A stretch of DNA of 64,000 nt from Variovorax sp. 54 (GCF_002754375.1 NZ_PEFF01000001.1:2480001-2544000); one strand, 5' to 3'. Numbered from the stretch's first letter, positions 28,018 through 41,145 are shown. The notes: generated by a model from the letters alone, not told the origin. Translations and numbers: made by a program.

Positions 28018-28812
28018 TCAGCCGGCGAGCCAGGACGGCTTGCGCTTCTGCAGGAAGGCCTGCACGCCCTCACGGCCTTCGTCGCTCGAACGGATGTCGG
28101 CGATGCCTTCGACGGTCTTGGCGATGAGTGCGCTGTCGATCTCGCGGCCGGCCACGTCGGCGATCAGCTGCTTGCAGGCGCGCACGGCGGCGGGGCTGGC
28201 GCCGGTGAGCGCCTTCAGCAGCTCGTCGACCTTGGCGTCGAGCGCGTCGGCGGCCACCACTTCATGCACGAAGCCGATGCGGTGCGCCTCGGCGGCGGTG
28301 AAGCGCTCGGCCGTGAGGAAGTAGCGCTGCGACGCGCGCGGGCCCATGGCGCGCAGCACGTACGGGCTGATGGTCGCGGGCACGAGGCCGATCTTCACTT
28401 CGCTGAGGCAGTACCAGGCGGTGTCGACGCTCACGGCCATGTCGCACGCGGCCACGAGCCCCATGCCGCCCGCGTACACGTCGCCCTGCACGCGCGCGAT
28501 GGTGGGCTTGGGGCACTCGGCGATGGTGCGCAGCATGTCGGCCAGCTTGCCCGCGTCGGCGAGGTTCTCGTCCCGCGTGTAGTCGGCCATGCGGCGCATC
28601 CAGTTGAGGTTGGCGCCCGCGCAGAAGGCCGGGCCGTTCGCGCCGAGCACGACGGCCTTGACCTGCGGCGCAGCGCCGGCTTCGAGAAAAGCCTGCGTCA
28701 GCTCGGCGATCACGACGTCGTCGAAGGCGTTGCGTGCGTCGGGCTGGTCGAGCCAGATGCGTGCGACCGCGCCGTCGATGGCGAGGTTCAGCTTGGTGAA
28801 GGTGCTGCTCAT
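28018..28812 (-). CDS. liuC: Enoyl-CoA hydratase, probable 3-methylglutaconyl-CoA hydratase
   Basis: Encodes 264 residues of the crotonase family. The oxyanion-hole segments AFCAGANLNWM and VQGDVYAGGMGLVAACDMAV are intact, and LSEVKIGLVPATISPYV follows. ANLNWM and the ISPYV ending are typical of the LiuC/AUH branch. It hydrates methylglutaconyl-CoA to HMG-CoA, linking the carboxylase to the lyase. The gene follows the carboxylase beta gene by 13 nt. Confidence 0.92.
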   Translation of the reverse strand: MSSTFTKLNLAIDGAVARIWLDQPDARNAFDDVVIAELTQAFLEAGAAPQVKAVVLGANGPAFCAGANLNWMRRMADYTRDENLADAGKLADMLRTIAECPKPTIARVQGDVYAGGMGLVAACDMAVSVDTAWYCLSEVKIGLVPATISPYVLRAMGPRASQRYFLTAERFTAAEAHRIGFVHEVVAADALDAKVDELLKALTGASPAAVRACKQLIADVAGREIDSALIAKTVEGIADIRSSDEGREGVQAFLQKRKPSWLAG

Positions 28813-28825
28813 GCGGTGCCCCTCG

Positions 28826-30444
28826 TCACATGCGGAAGATGCCGAACTTCGGCTCTGGAATGGGCGCGTTGCGCGACGCCGCCAGGCCCAGTGCGAGCAC
28901 GCGGCGCGTGTCGGCCGGGTCGATGATGCCGTCGTCCCACAGGCGCGCGGTGGCGTAGTAGGGGTGGCCCTGGTCTTCGTACTGCTGGCGGATCGGCGCC
29001 TTGAAGGCTTCTTCTTCGTCCGCGCTCCAGCTGCCGCCCTTCAGTTCGATGCCATCGCGCTTCACGGTGGCCAGCACGCTCGCGGCCTGCTCGCCGCCCA
29101 TCACGCTGATGCGTGCGTTGGGCCACATCCAGAGGAAGCGCGGGCTGTATGCGCGGCCGCACATGCCGTAGTTGCCGGCGCCGAAGCTGCCGCCGATGAT
29201 GATGGTGAACTTGGGCACGTTGGCGGTGGCCACGGCCGTCACCATCTTGGCGCCGTGGCGCGCGATGCCTTCGTTCTCGTACTTGCGGCCCACCATGAAG
29301 CCGGTGATGTTCTGCAAAAACACCAGCGGAATCTTGCGCTGGCAGCACAGCTCGATGAAGTGCGCCCCCTTCTGCGCCGACTCGCTGAACAGGATGCCGT
29401 TGTTGGCGATGATGCCGACCGGCATGCCTTCGATCTCGGCAAAGCCGCAGACCAGCGTGGCGCCGAAGCGGGCCTTGAACTCGTGGAACTCGCTGCCGTC
29501 GACGATGCGCGCAATGATCTCGCGCACGTCGAAGGGCTTGCGCGTGTCGGTGGGGATCACGCCGTACAACTCCTCGCGCGGGAACTCGGGCGCGCGCACC
29601 GCAGCGCCGTCCGGCTTCTCAGCCGACTTCGCGTTGAGGTTGGCGACCGCCGAGCGTGCCAGCGCCAGCGCGTGCAGGTCGTTCTGCGCCAGGTGATCGA
29701 CCACGCCCGACAGGCGCGTATGCACGTCGCCGCCGCCCAGGTCTTCGGCCGACACGACCTCGCCGGTGGCCGCCTTCACGAGCGGCGGGCCGCCCAGGAA
29801 GATGGTGCCCTGGTTCTTCACGATGATCGATTCGTCGCTCATCGCCGGCACGTACGCGCCGCCGGCCGTGCACGAGCCCATGACCACCGCGATCTGCGGA
29901 ATGCCCTGGGCGCTCATGTTGGCCTGGTTGTAGAAGATGCGGCCGAAGTGGTCGCGGTCCGGAAACACCTCGTCCTGGTTCGGCAGGTTGGCACCGCCCG
30001 AGTCCACCAGGTAGATGCAGGGCAGGCGGTTCTGCTCGGCGATCTCCTGCGCGCGCAGGTGCTTCTTGACGGTCAGCGGGTAGTAGGTGCCGCCCTTCAC
30101 GGTCGCGTCGTTGCACACGATCATGCAGTCGACGCCGTTCACGCGGCCGATGCCGGTGATGATGCCGGCACCCGGTGCCGACTCGGCCCCCTTGCCGTCG
30201 AGGTACATCGCGTGCGCGGCCAGCGGCGCGATTTCGAGGAAGGGCGTGCCCGGGTCGAGCAGTTCGGCCACGCGGTCGCGCGGCAGCAGCTTGCCGCGCG
30301 CCGTGTGCTTGGCACGCGCGGCCTCGCCGCCGCCCTGCTCCACTTTGGCGAACTGCTTTTGCAGGTCATCGACCAGCGCGCGCATGGCCGCGGCATTCGC
30401 TTGGAAGTCTGCGGACCGGGCGTTGAGTTTGGTTTCGAGTTTGC

Positions 30445-30448
<4 letters not shown>
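28826..30448 (-). CDS. mccB: 3-methylcrotonyl-CoA carboxylase beta subunit (carboxyltransferase)
   Basis: Encodes 540 residues with the two crotonase-like halves of an acyl-CoA carboxyltransferase. Family text includes [56 protein letters not shown], which is the methylcrotonyl-specific region, and [16 protein letters not shown]. It transfers CO2 from biotin on the alpha subunit to methylcrotonyl-CoA. Start at 30448 overlaps the stop of the synthetase gene by 4 nt. Biotin is carried by the alpha subunit at 25331-27334. Confidence 0.94.
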
Positions 30449-32115
<1,667 letters not shown>

Positions 32116-32130
32116 CGTCTTGTCTCCTGT

Positions 32131-32255
32131 CTTGCTCCCTCTCCCCTGGGGGAGAGGGTTGGGGTGAGGGTGTGCGGCGCTGAATGAAGCACCGTGTTCG
32201 ACTCGATCGCTGCTGCCCTCACCCCCGCCCTCTCCCCCAGGGGAGAGGGAGCAAG
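32131..32255. repeat. Intergenic inverted repeat, 40-bp arms
   Basis: Arm 32131-32170 is the reverse complement of 32216-32255 at 38 of 40 positions; the first 28 are exact. Each arm holds the hairpin CCCTCTCCCC-TGG-GGGAGAGGG. The 45-bp spacer has no coding potential. It sits inside the liu operon between isovaleryl-CoA dehydrogenase and the synthetase and could lower downstream expression. Same layout as 20543-20656. Confidence 0.7.
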
Positions 32256-32275
32256 AGGGGGCAGCGGATTCATCC

Positions 32276-33448
32276 TTATGCCGTTTCGCTGAACAGCTCG
32301 CGGCCGATCAGCATGCGGCGCACTTCGCTCGTGCCCGCGCCGATCTCGTACAGCTTGGCGTCGCGCCACAGCCGTTCGACCGGGAAGTCCTTGGTGTAGC
32401 CCACGCCGCCCAGCGTCTGGACCGCCTCGCCGGCCATCCAGGTTGCCTTTTCGGCCGAGTACAGGATGGCGCCGGCCGCGTCCTTGCGGAAGGTGCGCGC
32501 ATGGTCGTTGCGGTCGCAGGCCTTGCCCACGGCGTACACGTAGGCGCGGGTGGCCTGCCAGGTCGAGTACATGTCGGCGATCTTGCCCTGCATCAGCTGG
32601 AACTCGCCGATGCTCTGGCCGAACTGCTGGCGCTCGTGGATGTACGGAATCACGGCGTCCATGCAGGCGGCCATGATGCCCAGCGGGCCGCCCGAGAGCA
32701 CGGCGCGCTCGTAGTCGAGGCCGCTCATCAGCACCTTGGCGCCCATGCCTTCGCCGCCGAGCACGTTCTCTTCGGGCACTTCGCAGTTGTCGAAGAACAG
32801 CGGGTACGTGTTGGAGCCGCGCATGCCGAGCTTGTCGAGCTTGGTGCCGGCCGAGAAGCCCTTGAAGTTCTTTTCGACGATGAAGGCCGTCATGCCGCGC
32901 GCGCCCATTTCGGGTTCGGTCTTGGCGTAGATGACCAGCGTGTCGGCGTCGCCGCCATTGGTGATCCACATCTTGCCGCCGTTGAGCACGTAATAGCCGT
33001 CCTTCTTCTCGGCCTTGAGCTTCATGCTCACCACATCGGAGCCGGCGTTGGGCTCGCTCATGGCCAGCGCGCCGACGTGCTCGCCGCTCACCAGCTTGGG
33101 CAGGTACTTCTTCTTCTGCGCGTCGCTGCCGTTGCGGTGGATCTGGTTCACGCACAGGTTGGAGTGCGCGCCGTACGACAGGCCCACCGAGGCCGAGGCG
33201 CGCGAGACTTCTTCCATGGCCACGATGTGGGCCAGGTAGCCCAGCTCGGTGCCGCCGAATTCTTCCTTCACCGTCATGCCGTGCAGGCCCAGCTCGCCGA
33301 GCTTTTGCCACAGGTCGTGCGGGAACAGGTTGTCGCGGTCGATCTCGGCGGCGCGGGGCGCAATTTCGTGGGCGGCGAAGTCCTGGATCGCGCTGCGCAG
33401 CGCGTCGATGTCGTCGCCCAGGTCGAAGTTGAGGCCGAAATCGTGCAT
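32276..33448 (-). CDS. ivd: Isovaleryl-CoA dehydrogenase
   Basis: Encodes 390 residues of the acyl-CoA dehydrogenase family. [37 protein letters not shown] and [16 protein letters not shown] are seen; the Glu in the last motif is in the position of the catalytic base of isovaleryl-CoA dehydrogenase, which differs from short-chain enzymes. It oxidises isovaleryl-CoA to methylcrotonyl-CoA. It is first in the liu cluster and divergent from an AraC-type regulator. GAGGAG precedes the start at 33448; a longer frame to 33586 overlaps the regulator's upstream region and was rejected. Confidence 0.95.
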   Translation of the reverse strand: MHDFGLNFDLGDDIDALRSAIQDFAAHEIAPRAAEIDRDNLFPHDLWQKLGELGLHGMTVKEEFGGTELGYLAHIVAMEEVSRASASVGLSYGAHSNLCVNQIHRNGSDAQKKKYLPKLVSGEHVGALAMSEPNAGSDVVSMKLKAEKKDGYYVLNGGKMWITNGGDADTLVIYAKTEPEMGARGMTAFIVEKNFKGFSAGTKLDKLGMRGSNTYPLFFDNCEVPEENVLGGEGMGAKVLMSGLDYERAVLSGGPLGIMAACMDAVIPYIHERQQFGQSIGEFQLMQGKIADMYSTWQATRAYVYAVGKACDRNDHARTFRKDAAGAILYSAEKATWMAGEAVQTLGGVGYTKDFPVERLWRDAKLYEIGAGTSEVRRMLIGRELFSETA

Positions 33449-33536
33449 GAGTCTTGTCTCCTCTGAAGGGGTCGGCGCGCAGGGCTGCCCGCGCGGAATG
33501 GCGCTTGAAAGGTCGCAGCTTACGCCTCGTCGCGCC

Positions 33537-33571
33537 GCAATTGGCGCCACAATGGTTGCAAATTGCGCCAC
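33537..33571. promoter_or_regulatory. Direct-repeat operator between ivd and the AraC-type regulator
   Basis: GCAATTGGCGCCAC (33537-33550) and GCAAATTGCGCCAC (33558-33571) agree at 12 of 14 positions and are exactly 21 bp apart, two turns of the helix. This is the arrangement bound by AraC-family proteins. The site is ~90-120 bp upstream of ivd and just before the regulator start, so it could activate ivd and repress the regulator. Confidence 0.6.
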
Positions 33572-33576
33572 GACCG

Positions 33577-34617
33577 ATGCACTCAACCTTGTCGTCTCCC
33601 GCCTTCCTGCGACCCGCCCGCGCCGTCACGCCGATGGCGTTCGTGCGAGCCATCGTGCAAGGGTATGCCCGCTACGGCAAGGACCCGGCGCAGGCCCTGC
33701 AGGCGGCACAGATCGCGCCGCGCGAACTGGCCCGCCCCGGCGCGCGGGTGACGGCCGCGCAGTTCGAGGCGCTGTCGGGCCACGCGATGCAGGAACTGGA
33801 CGACGAGGCCCTGGGCTGGTTCTCGCGCCGCCTGCCCTGGGGCAGCTACGGCATGCTGTGCCGCGCCTCGCTCACCTCGCCCGACCTGGGCGTGGCCATC
33901 AAGCGCTGGTGCCGCCACCACCGCCTGCTGACCGAGGACATCACGCTCGCGCTGGAGGTGACCGGCGGCGTGGCCACGCTGCGCATCACCGAGAACCGCC
34001 CGCTCGATCCGGCGTTCCGCGAGTTCTGCCTGGTGACCAGCCTGCGCTTCATGCACGGCTACGTGTGCTGGGCCATCGACTCGCGCATCTCGCTGCGCCA
34101 GGCCACCTTTCCTTTTGCGGCGCCGCCGCACCACGACGCCTACCCGCTGATGTTCACGCCCGACGTGCACTTCGACGCGCCGCAGGCCAGCATCAGCTTC
34201 GACGAGCGCTACCTCGCGCTGCCACTGCTGCGCGACGAACGCGCGCTGCGCACCATGCTCAAGCGCGCCCTGCCGCTCACGGTGCTGCAGTACCGCCGCG
34301 ACCGCCTGCTGGGCCAGCGCGTGCGCGAACTGCTGCGCGCGCGCGCCGGCGAGGCGACCACGGCCGAGGCGCTGGCGGGGCTGCTGAACGTGTCGGGACG
34401 CACGCTGCACCGGCAGCTGCATGAAGAGGGAACCTCGCTGCAGGTGCTGAAGAACGAGGTGCGGCACGAGCTGGCGGTGGAGCAACTGCGCCGGACCACG
34501 CGGCCGATCAAGCAGGTGGCGCTGGCGGTGGGCTTCCGCAACGAGAAGAGTTTTTCGCGCGCGTTCCTGCAGTGGACGGGGCACGCGCCGCGGGATTTTC
34601 GGCAGCTGGGGTTGTAG
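33577..34617 (+). CDS. AraC-family transcriptional regulator of the liu cluster (probable)
   Basis: Encodes 346 residues. The N-terminal part ([35 protein letters not shown]) is the arabinose-binding-like sensor domain of the OruR/ArgR-like branch; the C-terminus holds the double helix-turn-helix ([25 protein letters not shown] and [23 protein letters not shown]). It is divergent from ivd with 128 bp between, and near-perfect 21-bp-spaced direct repeats lie in that gap. It is inferred to control leucine/isovalerate use. The start at 33577 lacks a clear ribosome site; ATG at 33634 and longer forms are possible. Confidence 0.9.
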   Translation: MHSTLSSPAFLRPARAVTPMAFVRAIVQGYARYGKDPAQALQAAQIAPRELARPGARVTAAQFEALSGHAMQELDDEALGWFSRRLPWGSYGMLCRASLTSPDLGVAIKRWCRHHRLLTEDITLALEVTGGVATLRITENRPLDPAFREFCLVTSLRFMHGYVCWAIDSRISLRQATFPFAAPPHHDAYPLMFTPDVHFDAPQASISFDERYLALPLLRDERALRTMLKRALPLTVLQYRRDRLLGQRVRELLRARAGEATTAEALAGLLNVSGRTLHRQLHEEGTSLQVLKNEVRHELAVEQLRRTTRPIKQVALAVGFRNEKSFSRAFLQWTGHAPRDFRQLGL

Positions 34618-34650
34618 CGGGTTTGTTTCGGGGCACGTGCACAGGCCACC

Positions 34651-34863
34651 GGGTACTTCCCTCCGCGAATGTCCCCCGGGCTTCGCCCTCCTCCTTGATT
34701 TCGCTGCGGGAAGCACCCAGTGCCCTGAGCACATGGGCGCGCTGCTGGTGTGCGGCCGATCAACGACTGCCCCGCCCAACGTTCACGTCGATGGGGTGCC
34801 TTGCGCAGCGAAATTAAGGAGGAGGGGCGAAGCCCCGGGGGACATTCGCGGAGCAAGGCTCCC
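34651..34863. repeat. Intergenic inverted repeat with ~68-bp arms
   Basis: The left arm (about 34651-34719) and right arm (about 34793-34863) are reverse complements with a few mismatches and single-base gaps; shared blocks include CCGCGAATGTCCCCCGGG and CTCCTCCTT-ATTTCGCTGCG. The 73-bp middle has no features. It fills the space between the AraC-type gene and the thioredoxin gene, whose ends converge there. It may end transcription of both. I see no gene in it. Confidence 0.7.
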
Positions 34864-34896
34864 CGTCGGCGGGAGCGTCGCCCTGAACAACGAAAC

Positions 34897-35223
34897 TCAG
34901 GCCGGCGAATCGATCAACGCCAGTGCATCGGCGATCGACTGGCTGTCTTCCGGACGCACCAGCTTCGCGACCTGTTGCCCGTCGCGCATGAACACCAGCG
35001 TGGGCCACAGCCGCACGTTGAACGAACGCCCCAGCGGGCGGCCGCTGCCGTCTTCCACCTTGATGCGGCGCACGTTCGGGTACTTGGCAAAGGCCTCGGC
35101 AATGTTCGGTTGCGCGGCCTTGCAGATGCCGCACCAGTTGGTGCCGAACTCCACCACGGCCGGGCCCTGGAGCGCGTCGATCTCGCTGCGGTCGGGTTGC
35201 TCGGTCTGGTATTCGGAGGTCAT
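34897..35223 (-). CDS. Thioredoxin-family protein
   Basis: Encodes 108 residues with the thioredoxin fold and the redox motif WCGIC near residues 30-34, a variant of WCGPC, then VRRIKVEDGSGRPLGRSFNVRLWPTLVFM with the cis-Pro. No signal peptide is visible, so it should be cytoplasmic. The Ile in the active site may change redox potential or partner choice. It stands between two other unrelated genes; the role is probably general thiol reduction. Confidence 0.88.
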   Translation of the reverse strand: MTSEYQTEQPDRSEIDALQGPAVVEFGTNWCGICKAAQPNIAEAFAKYPNVRRIKVEDGSGRPLGRSFNVRLWPTLVFMRDGQQVAKLVRPEDSQSIADALALIDSPA

Positions 35224-35321
35224 GGGCGGAGTCCTTGCGAAACGTGAGAAAGCGTGAAGAGGAATGCGTGTGCGCGGCGGGCGCGCGACAACACGCTGAC
35301 GGGCGTCATTGCACCAGAAAC

Positions 35322-36014
35322 TCAGGCCGCCTGCAGGCCGTAGCTGGCCAGCAATGCGGGCAGCTCGGTCATGTCGCTGAACACGGCCACGGCACCTGCG
35401 GCGCGCAGTGCGCCGGGGCCGCTGTGGCCCGATTCGCCGGTGCTGTAGCCGAACACCGTGGCACCCGCGGCCACGCCGGCCGTGGCGCCGGTGACCGTGT
35501 CTTCGACCACGGCGCAGCGCTTCGGATCGACACCGAGCGCTTCCGCTGCGGCCAGGTACACGTCGGGATACGGCTTGGAGCGCGGCATTTCGTGGCCGCT
35601 GAAGATGCGGCCCTCGAAGCAGTCGAGCAGGCCGACCTTGGCCAGTTGCAGCTCGACTTTGTGGCGGTCGGCGCCCGAAGCACAGGCGATGCGGCCCTTG
35701 AGCCGCGTGTGAATTTCGCGGATGGCGGCGGGCGCATGAGGAATGGCGACGAGGTCGCGGTCGAGCGCCTCGTTGCGGCGGGCGCGGAAACCGCGCAGCC
35801 AGTCATCGGTGATCTTGAAGCCGGTCTTGGCCTCGATGAGCGCCGTTTCGTCCTTCACGGCCTTGCCGGTGAAGATGTTCATCGATTCCTCGGCCGTGAG
35901 CTGCCAGCCGAGCTCGCCGAGCATGTCGGCGAGCACGCGGTTGGTGATGGGCTCGGAATCGACGAGCACGCCGTCGCAATCGAAGAGAACGGCGGAAAAG
36001 GGGAAAGGGGTCAT
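35322..36014 (-). CDS. HAD-family phosphatase (beta-phosphoglucomutase-like)
   Basis: Encodes 230 residues. Catalytic motifs are complete: LFDCDGVLVDSEP (nucleophile Asp and acid Asp), CASGADRHKVE (Ser/Thr motif region), the Lys of RSKPYPDVY, and VVEDTVTGATAGVAAG (Mg motif). A helical cap between residues 20 and 90 puts it in subclass IA. Such enzymes hydrolyse or isomerise small phosphorylated sugars. It is 82 nt upstream of the thiC stop region on the same strand order; a shared role with thiamine synthesis is possible but not shown. Confidence 0.88.
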   Translation of the reverse strand: MTPFPFSAVLFDCDGVLVDSEPITNRVLADMLGELGWQLTAEESMNIFTGKAVKDETALIEAKTGFKITDDWLRGFRARRNEALDRDLVAIPHAPAAIREIHTRLKGRIACASGADRHKVELQLAKVGLLDCFEGRIFSGHEMPRSKPYPDVYLAAAEALGVDPKRCAVVEDTVTGATAGVAAGATVFGYSTGESGHSGPGALRAAGAVAVFSDMTELPALLASYGLQAA

Positions 36015-36096
36015 TGCGAGGCTGGAGTTCAGGGGTCTGGCCCCATGGTAGCAACGCCCCCTTTCCGCACGGGGAGACTCAGGCTATCGGGCCATC

Positions 36097-38084
<1,988 letters not shown>

Positions 38085-38085
38085 A

Positions 38086-38172
38086 GCTCTTCTTACGCCG
38101 GTATGACCCGGATCAAGTTCGCGGGTCGGCAGCTTTGCCATCTCAGCACACCACATGTGTGCACCCCGGAGC
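38086..38172 (-). ncRNA. TPP riboswitch (THI element) upstream of thiC
   Basis: Read on the minus strand the segment has the aptamer hallmarks in order: GGGGTGC, a variable hairpin, GTGCTGAGATGGC, the helix ACCCGCGAACTTGATCCGGGT, and CATACCGGCGTAAG. GCTCC (38172-38168) and GAGC near 38089-38086 can close helix P1. It binds thiamine pyrophosphate in the nascent RNA and turns thiC off when thiamine is abundant. The aptamer end is ~105 nt before the thiC start. Confidence 0.95.
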
Positions 38173-38213
38173 GGGGCCGATTGTGCGGGCCGAAGCCCGG
38201 TGCCGTCAACCCG

Positions 38214-38648
38214 TCAGGCCGGCGGCGGCTGGTGCAGATCGCCGTCGACGTAATACCAGCGTTCATCCTCGCGCACGAAGCGGCTGCGCTCGTGCAGGCG
38301 GAACGCCACGCCCGTCGCGCTGCGCTGGCGGGCAATGAACTCGACCTCGGCGTGGTCGGCATCGAGCACCGAACGCGAGCGGATGTCCAGCCCCAGCCAT
38401 TTGACGCCCGGCTCGAACTCCACCGAGGCCGGCCGCTTCGACGCATGCCAGGTGGCGAGCAGGTAGTCGGCGCGGGCCAGCACGAAGGCCGAATAGCGCG
38501 AACGCATCAGCGATTCGGCGTCGGGCGCGGGCGTGTTCTCGAAATCGTCGAGGTAGCGCCCACAGCACAGGGCGTAGCCGATGGGCTTGTCGCGACGGTC
38601 GGTGCGGCCGCAGGGGCAGGGGCCGGGAGTGGGGTCGGTGGCGCTCAT
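38214..38648 (-). CDS. YchJ/UPF0225 family protein
   Basis: Encodes 144 residues. The N-terminal GPCPCGRTDRRDKPIGYALCCGRYLDD carries a C-x-C ... CC cluster that should bind zinc (SEC-C-like), followed by ESLMRSRYSAFVLARADYLLATWHASKRP and the C-terminal RHSVLxD...EFIARQR...RLHERSRFVRED pattern of YchJ. Function is unknown; the fold is NTF2-like. Start at 38648 gives the normal length. It is upstream of the thiC riboswitch on the same strand with about 40 nt between. Confidence 0.9.
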   Translation of the reverse strand: MSATDPTPGPCPCGRTDRRDKPIGYALCCGRYLDDFENTPAPDAESLMRSRYSAFVLARADYLLATWHASKRPASVEFEPGVKWLGLDIRSRSVLDADHAEVEFIARQRSATGVAFRLHERSRFVREDERWYYVDGDLHQPPPA

Positions 38649-38746
38649 GAAGGGCTCTATTGGAACACTTGGCGCGGCGGGGGCTGAAGGTGGGGTGTGG
38701 GGTGGCTTCGGGGAGGTCCGTTTGGCGTGGGGAGGGGCATCGGCTG

Positions 38747-38781
38747 GCGTGGGTCTGCCGGAATTGCAGGCACACCCACGC
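38747..38781. other. Hairpin and G-rich stretch beyond the orphan ATPase gene
   Basis: GCGTGGGTCTGCC (38747-38759) pairs with GGCACACCCACGC (38769-38781) with one mismatch. It lies 90 nt past the ATPase stop and 100 nt before ychJ, next to a strongly G-biased stretch (38668-38735). It may end the ATPase transcript; no U tract is seen. The rest of 38649-38872 holds no gene. Confidence 0.35.
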
Positions 38782-38872
38782 ATTGGCGCTCAGAGAAATT
38801 CGGGAGAGGAATTGCTGCGCAGTTCTATACCAGCCATCAGTGCACTCACCCTCAAGTCGTCAATGGCATCAA

Positions 38873-41041
38873 CTAGGCCAGCGCTGCCACCTCGGCGTAC
38901 AGCTGCCGAAGGTGCTGATCCGACATGTCGAGGATGGGTTCGTACATGAACGAGTTCAAGTGAATGTTCTCGGGCGTCATCAACATCACTTTTCGCAAGA
39001 CCCGAATATTGGCGGCATCGCCGCCGAATAGCTCACGATAGCGCGACAGCAAGACAGGCGTCTGGTTCGCGCTAATAGCAGCCAACCACGCTGCGTCGTT
39101 GATCTTGTCCGCCATGAACTTCTCCGCTAGCAATCTGGTGGCCATGGCAAGCACCACTTTGTTCTCGAAGTTGATGCCATCAGGCGCTTGCAAACACATC
39201 AGCGCTTCTGCGTTGATCAAGTCAAGAAGAAGATCAGCTCCGTTGTCGGACTGTCCATTCGGGGCGAAAAGTCGTCCATAAACTCCGTCCAGATCCGCCA
39301 CTGTGATTTGGATAGAGTCCGCCTTCCAGTGCAAGAGTGACGTGAGCTTTACGTAGTCAGCATCCGCCTCGTCTTTCGTGTACTCGATCAGGTTACGCAT
39401 GAATGGAATACAACAAATCTTCATTCGCGGATCAACGTAGAAGCGCGGCTTCCACACATTCACAAAGACATTTTTTACTCCAACTGCTCCCTGCAGTGCC
39501 ACGCCCTGGGCGGTTTTCGAAACCATAAAGCAGTTGCTTCGATGAACAAGTTTCCGACTTTCTATGGTTCTGAAAAAATCGAAGTTGTGAGTGAGGATTA
39601 GCTGTTTGAAGCGAGGGTCTTCAGCAAGGTCTGAGAGGTACTGAACAATGGCGTACTTGTTCTTGTAATCGAACGAATCGGCGATATCGTCCACAACAAC
39701 CAAGGTTTCCTCGCCGCTCTGGCGGCGCACTTCGATGTCGAAGAGCATGTTTAGCACGTAGAACGCCTTCTTCTCCCCCGTACTGAGGGTTTGAAGGAGA
39801 GCATCTCGGTCGACCTGAAGCTCGTCGCCTCCATCTCTGAAGATGAAGCCGAGCCGTGGCACGGCCTCCACACCAAGCATGACCTGAACCTTGTTTGCAA
39901 CCTCAAGCCTGAATGGAACCACGAAGCGGTCGTTGAAGATGTCAATGACCGTTTGCCAAAGAGTCTCTTCCTGAGCCGCCTGCTCCTGAATCTCCGTGGT
40001 ACGGGCAGCCGCTAGCTGGATCTTCTCGAGCAGTGAGGTGTACGAGTCATAGTTGGCCTTGATATACGACTTCCAGAGCTTCTCTTTGAATGACGCAAAG
40101 TCGGCTAGCTCAGGCAACAGTCCTTCGTGGTCCTGTAGATATGCCTCGAATTCCCGCAGCGTCACGTTCTTCTGGATCTGCTTCTCTAGCGCCTCAAACC
40201 TCTTTCTGAGGTCAGCGTCACCCGTGATCTTTTCTTTTTCTTTCTTGATCAGTTCTTCAAGCTGCGCTTCCGAAGTTATCTCGACCTTCTCGTCCCCGTT
40301 GAGGCTAACAGTGTGCTTCGCCTCGAAGAACCCGTTGTCTTTCAGCTGCTTCGCGACATTGGCGGCGTTGTAGTAGTTGAAGGCTCCCTTCTTGAAGTAT
40401 TGGGAAGCCGCGAGCAGTTCGTTGTACTTTTTGACGTAGTCGTCAATCGCCGTTCGGAAGTCCCCCGTCGCAAGGAACGCTTGCACCTTCTCATCCATCA
40501 CGATGTCATAGGGGATGTCCGCGAATGGAGCGTCCTGCTGTAACGCGAGTTCGTCCTTGATTCGATTTAGTGCAGTGTCAAGCTGATTTCCAGACGCCGT
40601 GAAAGTTGAAGATATCTCGCGATCCACCTCTCGCTTCGTTTTCGCCTGTGTCTTTACGGCTTTGAGGAATGCTCCCCTAGCCGTGTTGATCTCCGCGTGC
40701 AGGGCTTCGTACTCTTGACGCAGCGCAAGATTCACTAGCAGCGTCGCGGTCTCCCCCGTCTTCTGGCCCACTTCCTCATAGGGACGAAGAACCAACACGT
40801 TCCCCGCTGCGATATCTGCGCCCGTTTCGTCTTTTATTTCACGACGATTGACTCGATCTCGAAAAATCCGATCCCTCGAGAGAGTGCCGTCGGCGATATC
40901 TTGAAAGGTGTTGGCCAACGAGCTCTTCATTGCGCCGTTAGGAGCGTAAATGGCAACTGTGGGCCACTTGGAGTAGTCCAGTACGGTTTCAAGCTTGCGG
41001 ATACCGTAGCAATGCTCTAGCGTCAAACTAAGTTTTTTCAT
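38873..41041 (-). CDS. Orphan ABC/RloC-like ATPase, possible phage defence protein
   Basis: Encodes 722 residues. An SMC/ABC-type ATPase head is split by a long helical, probably coiled-coil middle (residues ~100-370). Motifs: Walker A variant APNGAMKSS (33-41; Gly to Ala and Gly to Met compared with the consensus), ABC signature LSTGEKKAFY (~419), Walker B-like VVVDDIADSFD (~447) and H-loop ILTHNFDFF (~484). This head resembles RloC/PrrC-type and Abi-type ATPases. The C-terminal ~180 residues end in a conserved-looking block NIHLNSFMYEPILDMS that could be a HEPN-like effector; this is a guess. AGGAGG precedes the start. Codon use is clearly AT-richer than all neighbours, which suggests recent transfer. 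No partner gene adjoins. Confidence 0.75.
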   Translation of the reverse strand: MKKLSLTLEHCYGIRKLETVLDYSKWPTVAIYAPNGAMKSSLANTFQDIADGTLSRDRIFRDRVNRREIKDETGADIAAGNVLVLRPYEEVGQKTGETATLLVNLALRQEYEALHAEINTARGAFLKAVKTQAKTKREVDREISSTFTASGNQLDTALNRIKDELALQQDAPFADIPYDIVMDEKVQAFLATGDFRTAIDDYVKKYNELLAASQYFKKGAFNYYNAANVAKQLKDNGFFEAKHTVSLNGDEKVEITSEAQLEELIKKEKEKITGDADLRKRFEALEKQIQKNVTLREFEAYLQDHEGLLPELADFASFKEKLWKSYIKANYDSYTSLLEKIQLAAARTTEIQEQAAQEETLWQTVIDIFNDRFVVPFRLEVANKVQVMLGVEAVPRLGFIFRDGGDELQVDRDALLQTLSTGEKKAFYVLNMLFDIEVRRQSGEETLVVVDDIADSFDYKNKYAIVQYLSDLAEDPRFKQLILTHNFDFFRTIESRKLVHRSNCFMVSKTAQGVALQGAVGVKNVFVNVWKPRFYVDPRMKICCIPFMRNLIEYTKDEADADYVKLTSLLHWKADSIQITVADLDGVYGRLFAPNGQSDNGADLLLDLINAEALMCLQAPDGINFENKVVLAMATRLLAEKFMADKINDAAWLAAISANQTPVLLSRYRELFGGDAANIRVLRKVMLMTPENIHLNSFMYEPILDMSDQHLRQLYAEVAALA

Positions 41042-41145
41042 CGTCGATTCCCCTCCTATGGGCTTTGCAGCTTAGACGATGACGGAAAAAAGACTTGGCC
41101 TCATCGCCGCAGGGCTCCACGCAACGCAAGCCCTGCGTCGCTCTG

